The notes beneath the pieces were generated by a model that was not told the origin of the DNA, searched no databases, and saw nothing but the letters and a program-made list of their open reading frames with translations. A stretch of 64,000 nt of DNA from Cupriavidus basilensis OR16 (GTDB lineage: Bacteria; Pseudomonadota; Gammaproteobacteria; Burkholderiales; Burkholderiaceae). Location: positions 36,686 to 100,685 of the forward strand of contig NZ_AHJE01000114.1 in the NCBI RefSeq assembly GCF_000243095.1. The letters run 5' to 3'. Positions 35,384-43,800 of the stretch are shown here, piece after piece. How positions within the stretch are numbered: position 1 is the first letter of the stretch; the number at the start of each line of letters is the position of its first letter. The position numbers and the translations under genes were made by a program.

Positions 35384-36412
35384 ATGAAACGTCGTGCCCT
35401 GATGCTGTCGCTGGCAGCCACCATCGCCGCTGCCGCCCTAGCGCCCGCTGGCGCCATGGCGCAGAGCTACAAAGCCGAGTACAAGATGTCGCTGGTGCTT
35501 GGCCCGGCCTTCCCGTGGGGCAAGGGCGGCGAGATCTGGGCTGACCTGGTGCGCCAGCGCACCAGCGGCCGCATCAACATCAAGCTGTACCCGGGCACCT
35601 CGCTGGTGGCCGGAGATCAGACCCGCGAGTTCTCGGCGATCCGCCAGGGCGTGATCGACATGGCGGTCGGCTCGACCATCAACTGGTCGCCGCAGGTCAA
35701 GGAACTGAACTTGTTCTCGCTGCCATTCCTGATGCCCGACTACAAGGCACTGGACGCGCTCACGCAAGGCGAGGTCGGCAAGTCGATCTTCGCGACCCTG
35801 GACAAGTCCGGCGTGGTGCCGCTAGCCTGGGGCGAGAACGGCTTTCGCGAAGTCTCCAATTCCAAGCGCGAAATCCGCAAGCCGGAAGACCTGAAAGGCA
35901 TGAAGCTGCGCGTGGTGGGCTCGCCGCTGTATATCGAGACCTTCAATGCGCTTGGCGCCAATCCGACCCAGATGAGCTGGGCCGACGCGCAGCCGGCCAT
36001 GGCCTCGGGCGCGGTGGACGGCCAGGAGAACCCGCAATCGGTGTTCGCCGCCGCCAAACTCTACACGGTGGGCCAGAAGTACGTGACCACCTGGGGCTAC
36101 GTGGCCGATCCGCTGATCTTCGTGGTCAACAAGCAGATCTGGGAAAGCTGGACGCCGGCCGATCGTGAGGTCGTCAAGCAAGCTGCCATCGACGCCGGCA
36201 AGCAGGAAATCGCGCTGGCTCGCAAGGGTCTGGTCGAGGCGGGCGCGCCGGCCTGGAAGGATATGGAAGCCCATGGCGTGAAGGTGGCACAACTGACGCC
36301 GGCCGAGCACGATGCCTTCCGCAAGGCCACGGCCAAGGTCTACGACAAGTGGAAAAAACAGATTGGCGTGGATCTGGTGAGCAAGGCAGAAACCTCGATC
36401 GCCAAGCGCTAA
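35384..36412 (+). CDS. TRAP transporter solute-binding protein (DctP)
   Basis: 342 residues. Signal peptide (KRRALMLSLAATIAAAALAP, cleavage near AMAQ). DctP blocks: IKLYPGTSLVAGDQTREFSA, FSLPFLMPDYKALDAL, LKGMKLRVVGSPLYIETFNA with the substrate-carboxylate Arg, and VDGQENPQSVFAAAKLY. Excellent ribosome-binding site GAGAGGAGAG. The ligand is a small organic acid, type undetermined. The gene order here is Q, M, P, with P separated by 156 bases. Confidence 0.93.
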   Translation: MKRRALMLSLAATIAAAALAPAGAMAQSYKAEYKMSLVLGPAFPWGKGGEIWADLVRQRTSGRINIKLYPGTSLVAGDQTREFSAIRQGVIDMAVGSTINWSPQVKELNLFSLPFLMPDYKALDALTQGEVGKSIFATLDKSGVVPLAWGENGFREVSNSKREIRKPEDLKGMKLRVVGSPLYIETFNALGANPTQMSWADAQPAMASGAVDGQENPQSVFAAAKLYTVGQKYVTTWGYVADPLIFVVNKQIWESWTPADREVVKQAAIDAGKQEIALARKGLVEAGAPAWKDMEAHGVKVAQLTPAEHDAFRKATAKVYDKWKKQIGVDLVSKAETSIAKR

Positions 36413-36650
36413 GCGGCTGGCCATCGCCAAGGCGTGGGGTGGCGCTAACGCTCCCCCACGCCAGTGGGGTTGTTGCGGGAATGGCACCGCCATCCCCGCA
36501 ATGGTTACAAAACGCGGCCCTCCGTGGGTAAGCTTGTTACAATCCGCGGTCGGTGAGGTGCGCGCTGCGCATCATTGCCGCCGGACCGTGCCGCATGGCG
36601 CACCCCGATTTCCTGAACCGTCTTTTCGCCCCTGTCCCAGCCGGAACGCC

Positions 36651-37355
36651 ATGTTGAATAATTCCTGCCGCGCCACCTTGCTTGCCAGCCTGATTGGCCT
36701 GGCCCTGTCGCTGTCCGTCCCCGGTGTCGTGGCGGCAGCCGAGCCTGTGCCGATGTCGGCAGCCCCGGCGCCGCTGACCGCTTCGGGCAGCATGCCGCAG
36801 GCCTCGCCGGCTTCCCTGGGGCTGGTGTCGGAGTTGCAGAAGCGCCTGCGCGACAGGTCGGTGCGCGAACTGCGCACCAGCTACAACGGCGACTACGGCA
36901 CCACGCTGATGCTCGCGGACGATCAGGTGGTTTGCTACGTGGCGCTGTTCTACCAGAAGAATCTCTGGCGCGTCTTCCGTTTCGAGTCGATCGGGCCGGC
37001 GGAGCAGGCTTACCGCCAAGTGACCCAGCAAAGCGCGACCTGGGCCGGCGACGATATCCGCCGCCAGGTGCTGGCTTCGCAAAAGCGCGCGTTTGACAAG
37101 GCCCTGCAAGAGACCGAGGCGCGTGCCAATGCGCTCAACGAAGACGTGCGGGTGATGCAGGCGCAGCGCCAGCGTATCGCCGAGGAACAGAAGGCGTCGC
37201 GCATCGAAGTGCAGAGCGCGGAAATCGAAAGCCGCGCCTCGCGCCTGCGCCTGGAGCAGTTGCAGGAGCAGATCCGCCGCATGGAATCCTCCCTGTCGGA
37301 CTCCGGGCTCGCCATATCCGGGACGCCCGGGAACGATCGCACGCAGCGTCGCTGA
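36651..37355 (+). CDS. DUF2968 exported coiled-coil protein
   Basis: 234 residues. Signal peptide at LLASLIGLALSLSVPGVVAA; a globular part ELRTSYNGDYGTTLMLADDQ and VCYVALFYQKNLWRVFRFES typical for DUF2968; then a long coiled coil rich in Glu/Arg/Gln (VRVMQAQRQRIAEEQKASRI). Probably periplasmic; function unknown. ATG 36651 was chosen for the signal peptide. Confidence 0.85.
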   Translation: MLNNSCRATLLASLIGLALSLSVPGVVAAAEPVPMSAAPAPLTASGSMPQASPASLGLVSELQKRLRDRSVRELRTSYNGDYGTTLMLADDQVVCYVALFYQKNLWRVFRFESIGPAEQAYRQVTQQSATWAGDDIRRQVLASQKRAFDKALQETEARANALNEDVRVMQAQRQRIAEEQKASRIEVQSAEIESRASRLRLEQLQEQIRRMESSLSDSGLAISGTPGNDRTQRR

Positions 37356-37669
37356 TCGGCCGCGAATCGCTTCTTTTCCCTGCGCCGGCATCGCTCGATG
37401 CCGGCTGCCCCAGCCCGAGCCCTGCCGCTTTGCCGGGGCCGCGGCGAACAACTTCCCCGGCTTGTGGCTTTGCGCGGTGTCTTGCTTCTTCCGCGCCTGG
37501 GGATGGCTCGCCCGAATTTTCCGGTCAGGCAATTTAGCCGACATTCTGAACGCAGAATCAGATTTGTCCGATTCTCGACTCACTTCCCGGTCGCTACAAT
37601 TTTCTATTGACTAGCTTCGCCTGGACCGTCCGGCGAGCTTGTGTCCCGATTGCGCTTCAGGGGTGAGCT
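37356..37669. other. intergenic region
   Basis: No gene. It contains the hairpin at 37384-37405 and an AT-rich tract near 37560-37610 that includes TACAAT, a possible -10 for the next gene. Confidence 0.4.
37384..37405. terminator. hairpin after the DUF2968 gene
   Basis: GCCGGCATCG-CT-CGATGCCGGC: 10-bp perfect stem with a two-base nominal loop, 28 bases after the stop. Terminator-like but without a T-run. Confidence 0.5.
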
Positions 37670-38425
37670 TTGCTTCGTTCCAGTTTTCCAGATTTATCGT
37701 CAGGTTTCGACGTGCCGCCACCTTGGGGTACGCGCTTTGATGTGCAAGACTCCCTGGCCGCGCTGCGGGCCGAGGCGGTCAGGGCGCATCTCGCCGCCAT
37801 CGAGCCCGGGCAGGCACGCGAGAAGGCTCGCGCGTTGCGCCGGGAGCGCAAGCGGGGGCTGAGCGCCGGCGCGCTAGGCGGCGGGCTGGCCGTCCTTGCG
37901 GCGTGGTTCGTCACCGCTGCGTTCATTGGCGACGGGCAACAGCCGGCAGCGGCGCTGGCTTCGGCGCCGGCGGTCATGCCGGCAAGCGCGGAGCCACGGA
38001 AGGCGCCGGCGGACGGCGGCATGCAGGAAGCCGCCGAGGTGTCGCTTGCCGTTGCCGTCCCGCCCGCGCCGATGGCGTCCCTCGACCCGCGGCTTCCGGA
38101 AGATGCCGCTGCGGTTGCCGCCATGCGGCCCGATGACGCCCGCCCGGTCAGCCCGCCGGTAACTGCTGCGGCCGGCAGGGGTGGCAAGCATCACAGCGCC
38201 GGCGCGCCGGCACTCGTGGCACAGCGTGTCGTGCACGCGCTGCCACACAGGCCGGCGGAGCCCGCTGCCGCCCCGGCCAGCGGGATGCCCGCGCACGCCG
38301 AGGCCGCCTGGGCGGTGGCATACGATGCCCCGGACGCGGCCTACTTGCGTCCGAGCGCCGTGGCCTACCTGCCTCACGATTCGCGCATCGAATTGCACGC
38401 CCATACCCGCCTGACGGGCGACTGA
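37670..38425 (+). CDS. unrecognised membrane-anchored protein
   Basis: 251 residues from TTG 37670 (AGGGGTGAG seven bases upstream). A basic stretch (ARALRRERKRG) precedes one membrane helix (LSAGALGGGLAVLAAWFVTA) near residue 75; the rest is a low-complexity Ala/Pro periplasmic region and a short folded end (DAAYLRPSAVAYLPHDSRIE). Resembles single-pass anti-sigma-like or cell-envelope proteins in layout only; no family recognised. Confidence 0.55.
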   Translation: MLRSSFPDLSSGFDVPPPWGTRFDVQDSLAALRAEAVRAHLAAIEPGQAREKARALRRERKRGLSAGALGGGLAVLAAWFVTAAFIGDGQQPAAALASAPAVMPASAEPRKAPADGGMQEAAEVSLAVAVPPAPMASLDPRLPEDAAAVAAMRPDDARPVSPPVTAAAGRGGKHHSAGAPALVAQRVVHALPHRPAEPAAAPASGMPAHAEAAWAVAYDAPDAAYLRPSAVAYLPHDSRIELHAHTRLTGD

Positions 38426-38511
38426 GCCGGCAGGCGCCGCGTCGCCGGCGGGTGCCAAACCGTCGCATCCGCCGATGGATGCGGCGTGCCGGCGATGTTA
38501 GGCTAGCGTCC

Positions 38512-38910
38512 ATGAAACCTGTATTCACGCTTCTCATGCCTATCCGCTGGGGCGACATGGACGCTATGGGCCATGTCAACAACACGGTCTATTTCCGCTA
38601 CCTGGAACAGGCGCGCATCGCCTGGTTCGAGTCGCTCGGCCACGGCGGCAAGGATGCCGATGGCCGCGGCCCGGTCATCATCAATGCGCACATGACCTTC
38701 ATGAAGCAGCTGCGCTATCCCGGGGATATCGAGTGCCGGATGTTTGCCGGCGGCCTGGGCCGCACCAGCTTCGAGACCCGCATGGAGATACTGCGCGCCG
38801 ACCAGCCCGGCGTGGTGTACGCCGAGGGCGGCGCCAAGGTGGTGTGGTGCGACTACGCGGCCGAGAAATCGGTGCCGGTGCCGTCGGCGATCCGGGCGCT
38901 GATGGAGTAG
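38512..38910 (+). CDS. acyl-CoA thioesterase, 4HBT/YbgC family
   Basis: 132 residues of hot-dog fold. The catalytic Asp region RWGDMDAMGHVNNTVYFRYL is typical of 4-hydroxybenzoyl-CoA thioesterase-like proteins. Hydrolyses an acyl-CoA of unknown chain. Intact, normal length. Confidence 0.92.
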   Translation: MKPVFTLLMPIRWGDMDAMGHVNNTVYFRYLEQARIAWFESLGHGGKDADGRGPVIINAHMTFMKQLRYPGDIECRMFAGGLGRTSFETRMEILRADQPGVVYAEGGAKVVWCDYAAEKSVPVPSAIRALME

Positions 38911-38949
38911 GGGAGCAGGGGAGCAGGGGGATTAGGGCGTTCCCAGCGC

Positions 38950-39495
38950 CTAGTGGTTGACCAGGCGTTGCACCAGGTCGACCGAGGTATGGGCGCCATA
39001 TTTCTTCATCAGCCTGGCCCGGTAGATGTCCACCGTGCGGGGGCTGATGGAGAGTAGCTTGCCGATCTGCTTGCTGGTCTTGCCATCCACCAGTTGCGCC
39101 GCGATATCGCGTTCGCGCGCCGTCAGTTCGGCGGTGACCGGGCGTTTCTGCGAAAGGTCTTCGAAGGTCCAGATGCCAGCGCCCAAGGGTTGCTGGCGAT
39201 CCAGTGAGCGCCCGGTGACATGGCACCAGAACAAGTCGCCGCCGGCGCGCTTCATGATGCGCTCGTCGGAGTAGGTGCCCTTGGTATTCATGATCGGCAC
39301 GATGCGCGCGCCGGTGCGCTCGAACTCGTCGGCGGTGGGATAAAGTACCTGGAACGACTCACCAATCAAGGCAGCCCGGGTGGTGCCGAAGATGCGGCAG
39401 AGCTCGTCGTTGCAGTCCTCGATCATGCGCTCGCGCGACAGCACAAGGCCGACTGGGGCGAGCTGGAAGGCGGTTTGGTAGTCGATAGCGGGCAT
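38950..39495 (-). CDS. PAS-LuxR transcriptional regulator
   Basis: 181 residues: a PAS domain at about 8-115 (FQLAPVGLVLSRERMIEDCN, YSDERIMKRAGGDLFWCHVT) and a LuxR helix-turn-helix at about 122-180 (LTARERDIAAQLVDGKTSKQ, then ISPRTVDIYRARLMKKYGA). Divergent from scoAB with 173 bases in between, so it is the likely regulator of ketone-body use; the PAS ligand is unknown. Confidence 0.88.
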   Translation of the reverse strand: MPAIDYQTAFQLAPVGLVLSRERMIEDCNDELCRIFGTTRAALIGESFQVLYPTADEFERTGARIVPIMNTKGTYSDERIMKRAGGDLFWCHVTGRSLDRQQPLGAGIWTFEDLSQKRPVTAELTARERDIAAQLVDGKTSKQIGKLLSISPRTVDIYRARLMKKYGAHTSVDLVQRLVNH

Positions 39496-39668
39496 TTGCT
39501 TATGTAATTGTACGTATTGGCGCGGGATGCGGCGCTTGCGTATGCTGTCGGGCAGTCGGCAATCGAGCGATCTCCGTCCGATTGTACCGTTACAATTTCC
39601 CTGCGTGACTCGCCGGTATCACCCGGAGGCGGGCGCTATGACAGGAAATCACCGAGGAAGGAGCAAAC

Positions 39669-40382
39669 ATGAACAAGGTCTACGCCAGCGCCGCGGAGGC
39701 GCTCGCGGGCGTCGTTCGCGACGGCCAGACGATCGCGGTTGGCGGTTTCGGTCTGTGCGGCATCCCGGAGGCGTTGATTGCGTCGCTGCGCGACAGCGGT
39801 GCCAAGCAACTCACCTGCATCTCGAACAACGCTGGCGTGGACGGCTTCGGCCTCGGCCTGCTGCTCGCCACGCGCCAGATCAAGAAGATGATTTCGTCGT
39901 ACGTGGGCGAGAACAAGGAGTTCGAGCGCCAGTACCTGGCCGGCGAACTCGAGCTGGAATTCACCCCGCAGGGCACGCTGGCCGAGAAGTTGCGCGCTGG
40001 TGGCTCGGGCATCCCGGCCTTTTTCACCAAGACCGGCGTGGGCACCATCGTGGCCGACGGCAAGGAAATCCGCGAGTTCGACGGCCAGCAGTACGTGATG
40101 GAACGCGCGCTGACCGCCGACGTGGCCCTGGTCAAGGCGTACAAGGCGGACCGCGCCGGCAACCTGGTGTTCCGCCGCACCGCGCGCAACTTCAACCCGA
40201 TGTGCGCGATGGCCGGCAAGGTCACCATCGTCGAGGTCGAGCACCTGGTCGATACCGGCACGCTGGACCCGGATGAGGTCCACACGCCGGGCATTTTTGT
40301 GCAACGCATCGTGCTGAACGCCAATCCCGAGAAACGCATCGAGCAGCGCACCGTGCGGGTTTCGGAAAATCAGGCCAGCTAA
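39669..40382 (+). CDS. scoA: succinyl-CoA:3-ketoacid CoA-transferase, subunit A
   Basis: 237 residues. Family I CoA-transferase alpha subunit with VGGFGLCGIPEALIASL, FFTKTGVGT and RTARNFNPMCAMAG. With ScoB it moves CoA from succinyl-CoA to acetoacetate, feeding ketone bodies (from 3-hydroxybutyrate/PHB) into acetyl-CoA. GAAGGAG ribosome-binding site. Followed by scoB after 14 bases. Confidence 0.95.
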   Translation: MNKVYASAAEALAGVVRDGQTIAVGGFGLCGIPEALIASLRDSGAKQLTCISNNAGVDGFGLGLLLATRQIKKMISSYVGENKEFERQYLAGELELEFTPQGTLAEKLRAGGSGIPAFFTKTGVGTIVADGKEIREFDGQQYVMERALTADVALVKAYKADRAGNLVFRRTARNFNPMCAMAGKVTIVEVEHLVDTGTLDPDEVHTPGIFVQRIVLNANPEKRIEQRTVRVSENQAS

Positions 40383-40396
40383 GGAGAATCATCATC

Positions 40397-41035
40397 ATGG
40401 CATGGACACGTGACGAAATGGCGGCGCGCGCCGCTAGCGAGCTGCAGGACGGCTTCTATGTGAACCTGGGCATCGGCCTGCCGACGCTGGTGGCCAACCA
40501 CGTTCCGCAAGGCATGGAAGTCTGGCTGCAATCCGAGAACGGCCTGCTGGGCATCGGCCCGTTCCCGACCGAAGCCGAGGTCGACGCCGACATGATCAAC
40601 GCCGGCAAGCAAACGGTGACGACGCTGCCGGGCTCGTCGATCTTCTCCTCGGCGGATTCCTTCGGGATGATTCGCGGCGGCCATATCAACCTGGCTATCC
40701 TCGGCGCCATGCAGGTCAGCGAGAAGGGCGACCTGGCCAACTGGATGATCCCGGGCAAGATGGTCAAGGGCATGGGCGGCGCGATGGACCTGGTGGCCGG
40801 CGTGGGCCGCGTGGTGGTGTTGATGGAACACACGGCCAAGAAGAAGGACGGCACCGAGGACATCAAGATCCTGGCGTCGTGCGCGCTGCCGCTAACCGGC
40901 GTGGGCGTGGTCAATCGCATCATCACGGATCTCGGCGTGATCGACGTGACCGAAACCGGCCTGAAGCTGGTGGAGACCGCACCGGGCGTGAGCCGCGAAG
41001 AGATCCAGAGCAAGACGGGCGCTCCGCTGCTCTGA
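40397..41035 (+). CDS. scoB: succinyl-CoA:3-ketoacid CoA-transferase, subunit B
   Basis: 212 residues. The catalytic Glu lies in QSENGLLGIGPFP, the hallmark of the beta subunit; other blocks are NLGIGLPTLVANHVPQGMEV and GGHINLAILGAMQVSEKGDL. Ends before a strong terminator. BdhA is encoded a short distance downstream on the other strand, giving the pathway 3-hydroxybutyrate to acetoacetate to acetoacetyl-CoA. Confidence 0.95.
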   Translation: MAWTRDEMAARAASELQDGFYVNLGIGLPTLVANHVPQGMEVWLQSENGLLGIGPFPTEAEVDADMINAGKQTVTTLPGSSIFSSADSFGMIRGGHINLAILGAMQVSEKGDLANWMIPGKMVKGMGGAMDLVAGVGRVVVLMEHTAKKKDGTEDIKILASCALPLTGVGVVNRIITDLGVIDVTETGLKLVETAPGVSREEIQSKTGAPLL

Positions 41036-41051
41036 TACGCGTTGCCGTAGT

Positions 41052-41089
41052 AAAAAACCCCGCGAGCTTGCGTTCGCGGGGTTTTTTTA
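41052..41089 (+). terminator. strong rho-independent terminator after scoB
   Basis: AACCCCGCGA-GCTTGCGT-TCGCGGGGTT with a T-run (TTTTTTT) downstream and a matching A-run upstream, so it can work in both directions. Confidence 0.95.
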
Positions 41090-41148
41090 TTTTCAGCGCA
41101 GCCGGGGCGCCTATGTCCGATGCCCCGGTTGCTTCATATGCATCAGAG

Positions 41149-41180
41149 GCTTCAGGTGCTTCGGTGCTTCAGGTGCTTCG
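41149..41180. repeat. 15-bp direct repeat
   Basis: GCTTCAGGTGCTTCG at 41149-41163 and again at 41166-41180, over the end of the DUF411 gene; possible slippage product without evident role. Confidence 0.8.
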
Positions 41181-41672
41181 CTTGTTGTAGCTGGCGAAGA
41201 CCGATGCGCCGCCATCCGCGCGTACCAGCAGGACATCGAACGGGTCCTTGCGCGTACCTTGTTCCATGCCCGGCGAGCCGACCGGCATGGCGGGCACGGC
41301 CAGGCCCACGGCCTTGGGTTTGCTGGCTACCAGCCGCTTGATGTCGGCGGCCGGCACGTGGCCCTCGATCGCATAGCCGGCGATGCGGCCGGTATGGCAG
41401 GAGCCAAAGCGCTCTGGAATGCCGAAGCGGGCGCGATAGACGCCGGTGTCTTCCACGTCGCGCACGGTCACGGCAAAGCCGTTCGCGCGCAGGTGCCCGA
41501 CCCAGCCCTCGCAGCAGCCGCTCTGCGGGCTCTTGTACACCTCGATGGCGAGCGGGGCGGCAGCGGCGCTGGCGCCGGCGCGCAGTCCCAGCGAGACGGT
41601 GGCGCCCAGGGCCAGGGCGCGGAGAAAGTGGCGTCGTTGCATGCTCTGTGCCATTGTCTTCATTGCGCTCAT
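41169..41672 (-). CDS. DUF411 metal-related exported protein with Tat signal
   Basis: 167 residues. The N-terminus carries a twin-arginine signal (QRRHFLRALALGATVSLGLR). The mature part has the DUF411 motif IEVYKSPQSGCCEGWVGHLR with adjacent Cys pair and FGSCHTGRIAGYAIEGHVP. The family is linked to copper and other metals. The start overlaps the bdhA stop (ATGA). Confidence 0.88.
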   Translation of the reverse strand: MSAMKTMAQSMQRRHFLRALALGATVSLGLRAGASAAAAPLAIEVYKSPQSGCCEGWVGHLRANGFAVTVRDVEDTGVYRARFGIPERFGSCHTGRIAGYAIEGHVPAADIKRLVASKPKAVGLAVPAMPVGSPGMEQGTRKDPFDVLLVRADGGASVFASYNKRST

Positions 41673-42445
41673 TGCGCCACCCAGCCGCCATCCATGTTCC
41701 AGGCCACGCCGCGCACCTGGCGGGCCGCGTCGCTGGCCAGGAACACGGCCAGCGCGCCAAGTTCGTCGGGCGTAACGAACTGGCCGGACGGCTGCTTCTC
41801 GATCACCAGTTCGTGCTTGGCCTGCTCCACGGCAATGCCTTCCTTCTGCGCGCGCGCTTCCACCTGTTTTTGCACCAGCGGCGTCAGCACCCATCCCGGG
41901 CAGATCGCATTGGCGGTCACGCCGGTCTGCGCGGTCTCCAGCGCGGTGACCTTGGTCAGGCCTACGATGCCGTGCTTGGCGGCCACGTAGGCGGATTTTT
42001 GCGCGGAGGCCACCAGCCCGTGGGCGGAGGCGATATTGATGATGCGGCCCCAGTCCTTGCGCCTCATGCCGGGCAGGGCGAGGCGCGTGGTGTGGAAGGC
42101 GGAGGTCAGGTTGATGGCGATGATCGCGTCCCAGCGCTCGGGCGGGAAGTCCTCGATATTCGCCACGTGCTGGATGCCGGCATTGTTGACGAGGATATCG
42201 GCGCCGCCGAACTCGGCGTCGGCGTAGCGCATCATGTCTTCGATCTCGGCGGACTTGCTCATGTCCGCGCCGTGGTAGCCCACGCGGATGCCCGCGCCGG
42301 CCTGCGCGATCCCGCGCTTGGCGGCTTCTGCATCGCCGAAGCCGTTGACGATGATGTTGGCGCCCTGGGCGGCCAGCGCTTGTGCGATGCCGAGCCCGAT
42401 TCCGCTGGTGGAACCCGTGACCAGTGCCGTCTTGCCTTTAAGCAT
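41669..42445 (-). CDS. bdhA: 3-hydroxybutyrate dehydrogenase
   Basis: 258 residues of the SDR type: TGSTSGIGLGIAQALA, NNAGIQHVANIEDFP, catalytic Ser in INIASAHGLVAS and YVAAKHGIVG, plus the family-typical Gln-rich substrate loop. Oxidises D-3-hydroxybutyrate to acetoacetate. AAGGAAAAC precedes ATG. Pairs functionally with ScoAB across the terminator. Confidence 0.95.
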   Translation of the reverse strand: MLKGKTALVTGSTSGIGLGIAQALAAQGANIIVNGFGDAEAAKRGIAQAGAGIRVGYHGADMSKSAEIEDMMRYADAEFGGADILVNNAGIQHVANIEDFPPERWDAIIAINLTSAFHTTRLALPGMRRKDWGRIINIASAHGLVASAQKSAYVAAKHGIVGLTKVTALETAQTGVTANAICPGWVLTPLVQKQVEARAQKEGIAVEQAKHELVIEKQPSGQFVTPDELGALAVFLASDAARQVRGVAWNMDGGWVAQ

Positions 42446-42648
42446 GTTTTCCTTTTCGTCGGAGTGCTTTGCACGTTGGAATTGGACTGCGCGAGGGACC
42501 CGTCGCGCGCCAGCGGCAAAGGCATGACGGCGAGAACCCCGATGCTGTGGCATTGTAACTGCTGCAGCGTACAATCCAGCTTTGCCCAACCTGGGCGCCA
42601 CCATGCCGGCGGCGCCGTTCTTTGCTACCGTCTTGCCAGGGAGTTCAG

Positions 42649-43360
42649 ATGTCGTCAGTCAGTCCGCGCCTCGGCTTCGTCCAGTGCATCAGCCCGGCGG
42701 GTCTTCACCGCATGGCCTATCACGAGTGGGGCGATCCCACCAATCCCCGGGTGCTGATGTGCGTGCAATGTCGAGCAGGTCGATTGGTTCGGCACCTCCA
42801 TGGGCGGCCTGATCGGCATGGGACTGGCGGGCTTGCCCAAGTCGCCGGTGCGCAAACTGTTGCTCAACGATGTGGGCCCGCGCATTGCCGCCTCGGCGGT
42901 GGAGCGGATCGGCGCCTACCTGGGCCTGCCCGTGCGCTTCAAGACCTTCGAGGAAGGCCTGGCCTACCTGCAGACCATCAGTGCATCCTTTGGCCGGCAC
43001 ACGCCCGCGCAATGGCGCGAGCTCAACGGCGCCATCCTCAAGCCCGTGCAGGGCGCGGAAGGCCTGGAATGGGGCTTGCATTACGATCCGGCGATGGCGC
43101 TGCCGTTCCGCGAGACCACGCCCGAGCAGGTGAGCGCGGGCGAGGTGGCGCTGTGGCACATGTTCGAGGCCATCCAGGCGCCCACGCTGGTGGTGCGCGG
43201 TGCCCAGTCGGACTTGCTGACGCGCGAGACGGTGGCGGAAATGGTGGCGCGCGGGCGTAATGTGAGCGCGGTGGAAGTGCCTGATGTGGGGCATGCCCCG
43301 ACGTTCATCGATCCCGCGCAAGTGGCCATCGCCAGGCAGTTTTTCCTGGGCGCGCCCTGA
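42649..43360 (+). pseudogene. alpha/beta hydrolase, internal loss with frameshift
   Basis: Start MSSVSPRLGFVQCISPAGLH, then MAYHEWGDPTNPRVLMCV, at which point (about 42765) the frame breaks. The following frame opens as NVEQVDWFGTSMGGLIGMGL, with the GxSxG nucleophile elbow, and runs to 43360 including the His in VPDVGHAPTFI. The oxyanion-loop HG segment and about 60 residues up to the elbow, always present in this family, are missing, so the gene is broken. Confidence 0.88.
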
Positions 43361-43422
43361 AGCGCGAAGCGCTGCCCGGATCCGATGATTTTGATGTTTT
43401 ACCCGACGACTAAAGTATTGCC

Positions 43423-43785
43423 ATGAGTACCAATGAACTGAAGCGCGCCCACGTGGGCAAGCGCCTGTCCGAATACGCGATCTACAACGGCGTGGTCTAC
43501 CTCGCCGGCCAGGTGCCGGAAGTCGATCCCGGCGCGGACCTGCGTGGCCAGACCGGCGAGGTGCTGGGCCATATCGAGCGCCTCCTGAATGAAGCAGGCA
43601 GCGACAAGAGCCGGATTCTCTCGTGCCAGATCTTCCTCGCCGACGTCGACCAGATCGGCATCATGAACGAAGTCTGGGACGCGTGGGTGGTGCAGGGCCA
43701 TACGCCCCCGCGCGCCACCGTGGAGGCTCGCCTGGCCAATCCGCAGTACCTGATCGAAGTGGTGGTCACCGCCGCGCTCAAGTGA
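43423..43785 (+). CDS. RidA/YjgF-family protein
   Basis: 120 residues, chorismate-mutase-like trimer fold: LAGQVPEVDPGADLRGQTGE, LSCQIFLADVDQIGIMNEVW, PPRATVEARLANPQYLIEV with the conserved Arg. RidA hydrolyses reactive enamine/imine intermediates from PLP enzymes. Stop is 15 bases before relA. Confidence 0.93.
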   Translation: MSTNELKRAHVGKRLSEYAIYNGVVYLAGQVPEVDPGADLRGQTGEVLGHIERLLNEAGSDKSRILSCQIFLADVDQIGIMNEVWDAWVVQGHTPPRATVEARLANPQYLIEVVVTAALK

Positions 43786-43800
43786 GGCCGGGGCAGCGAG

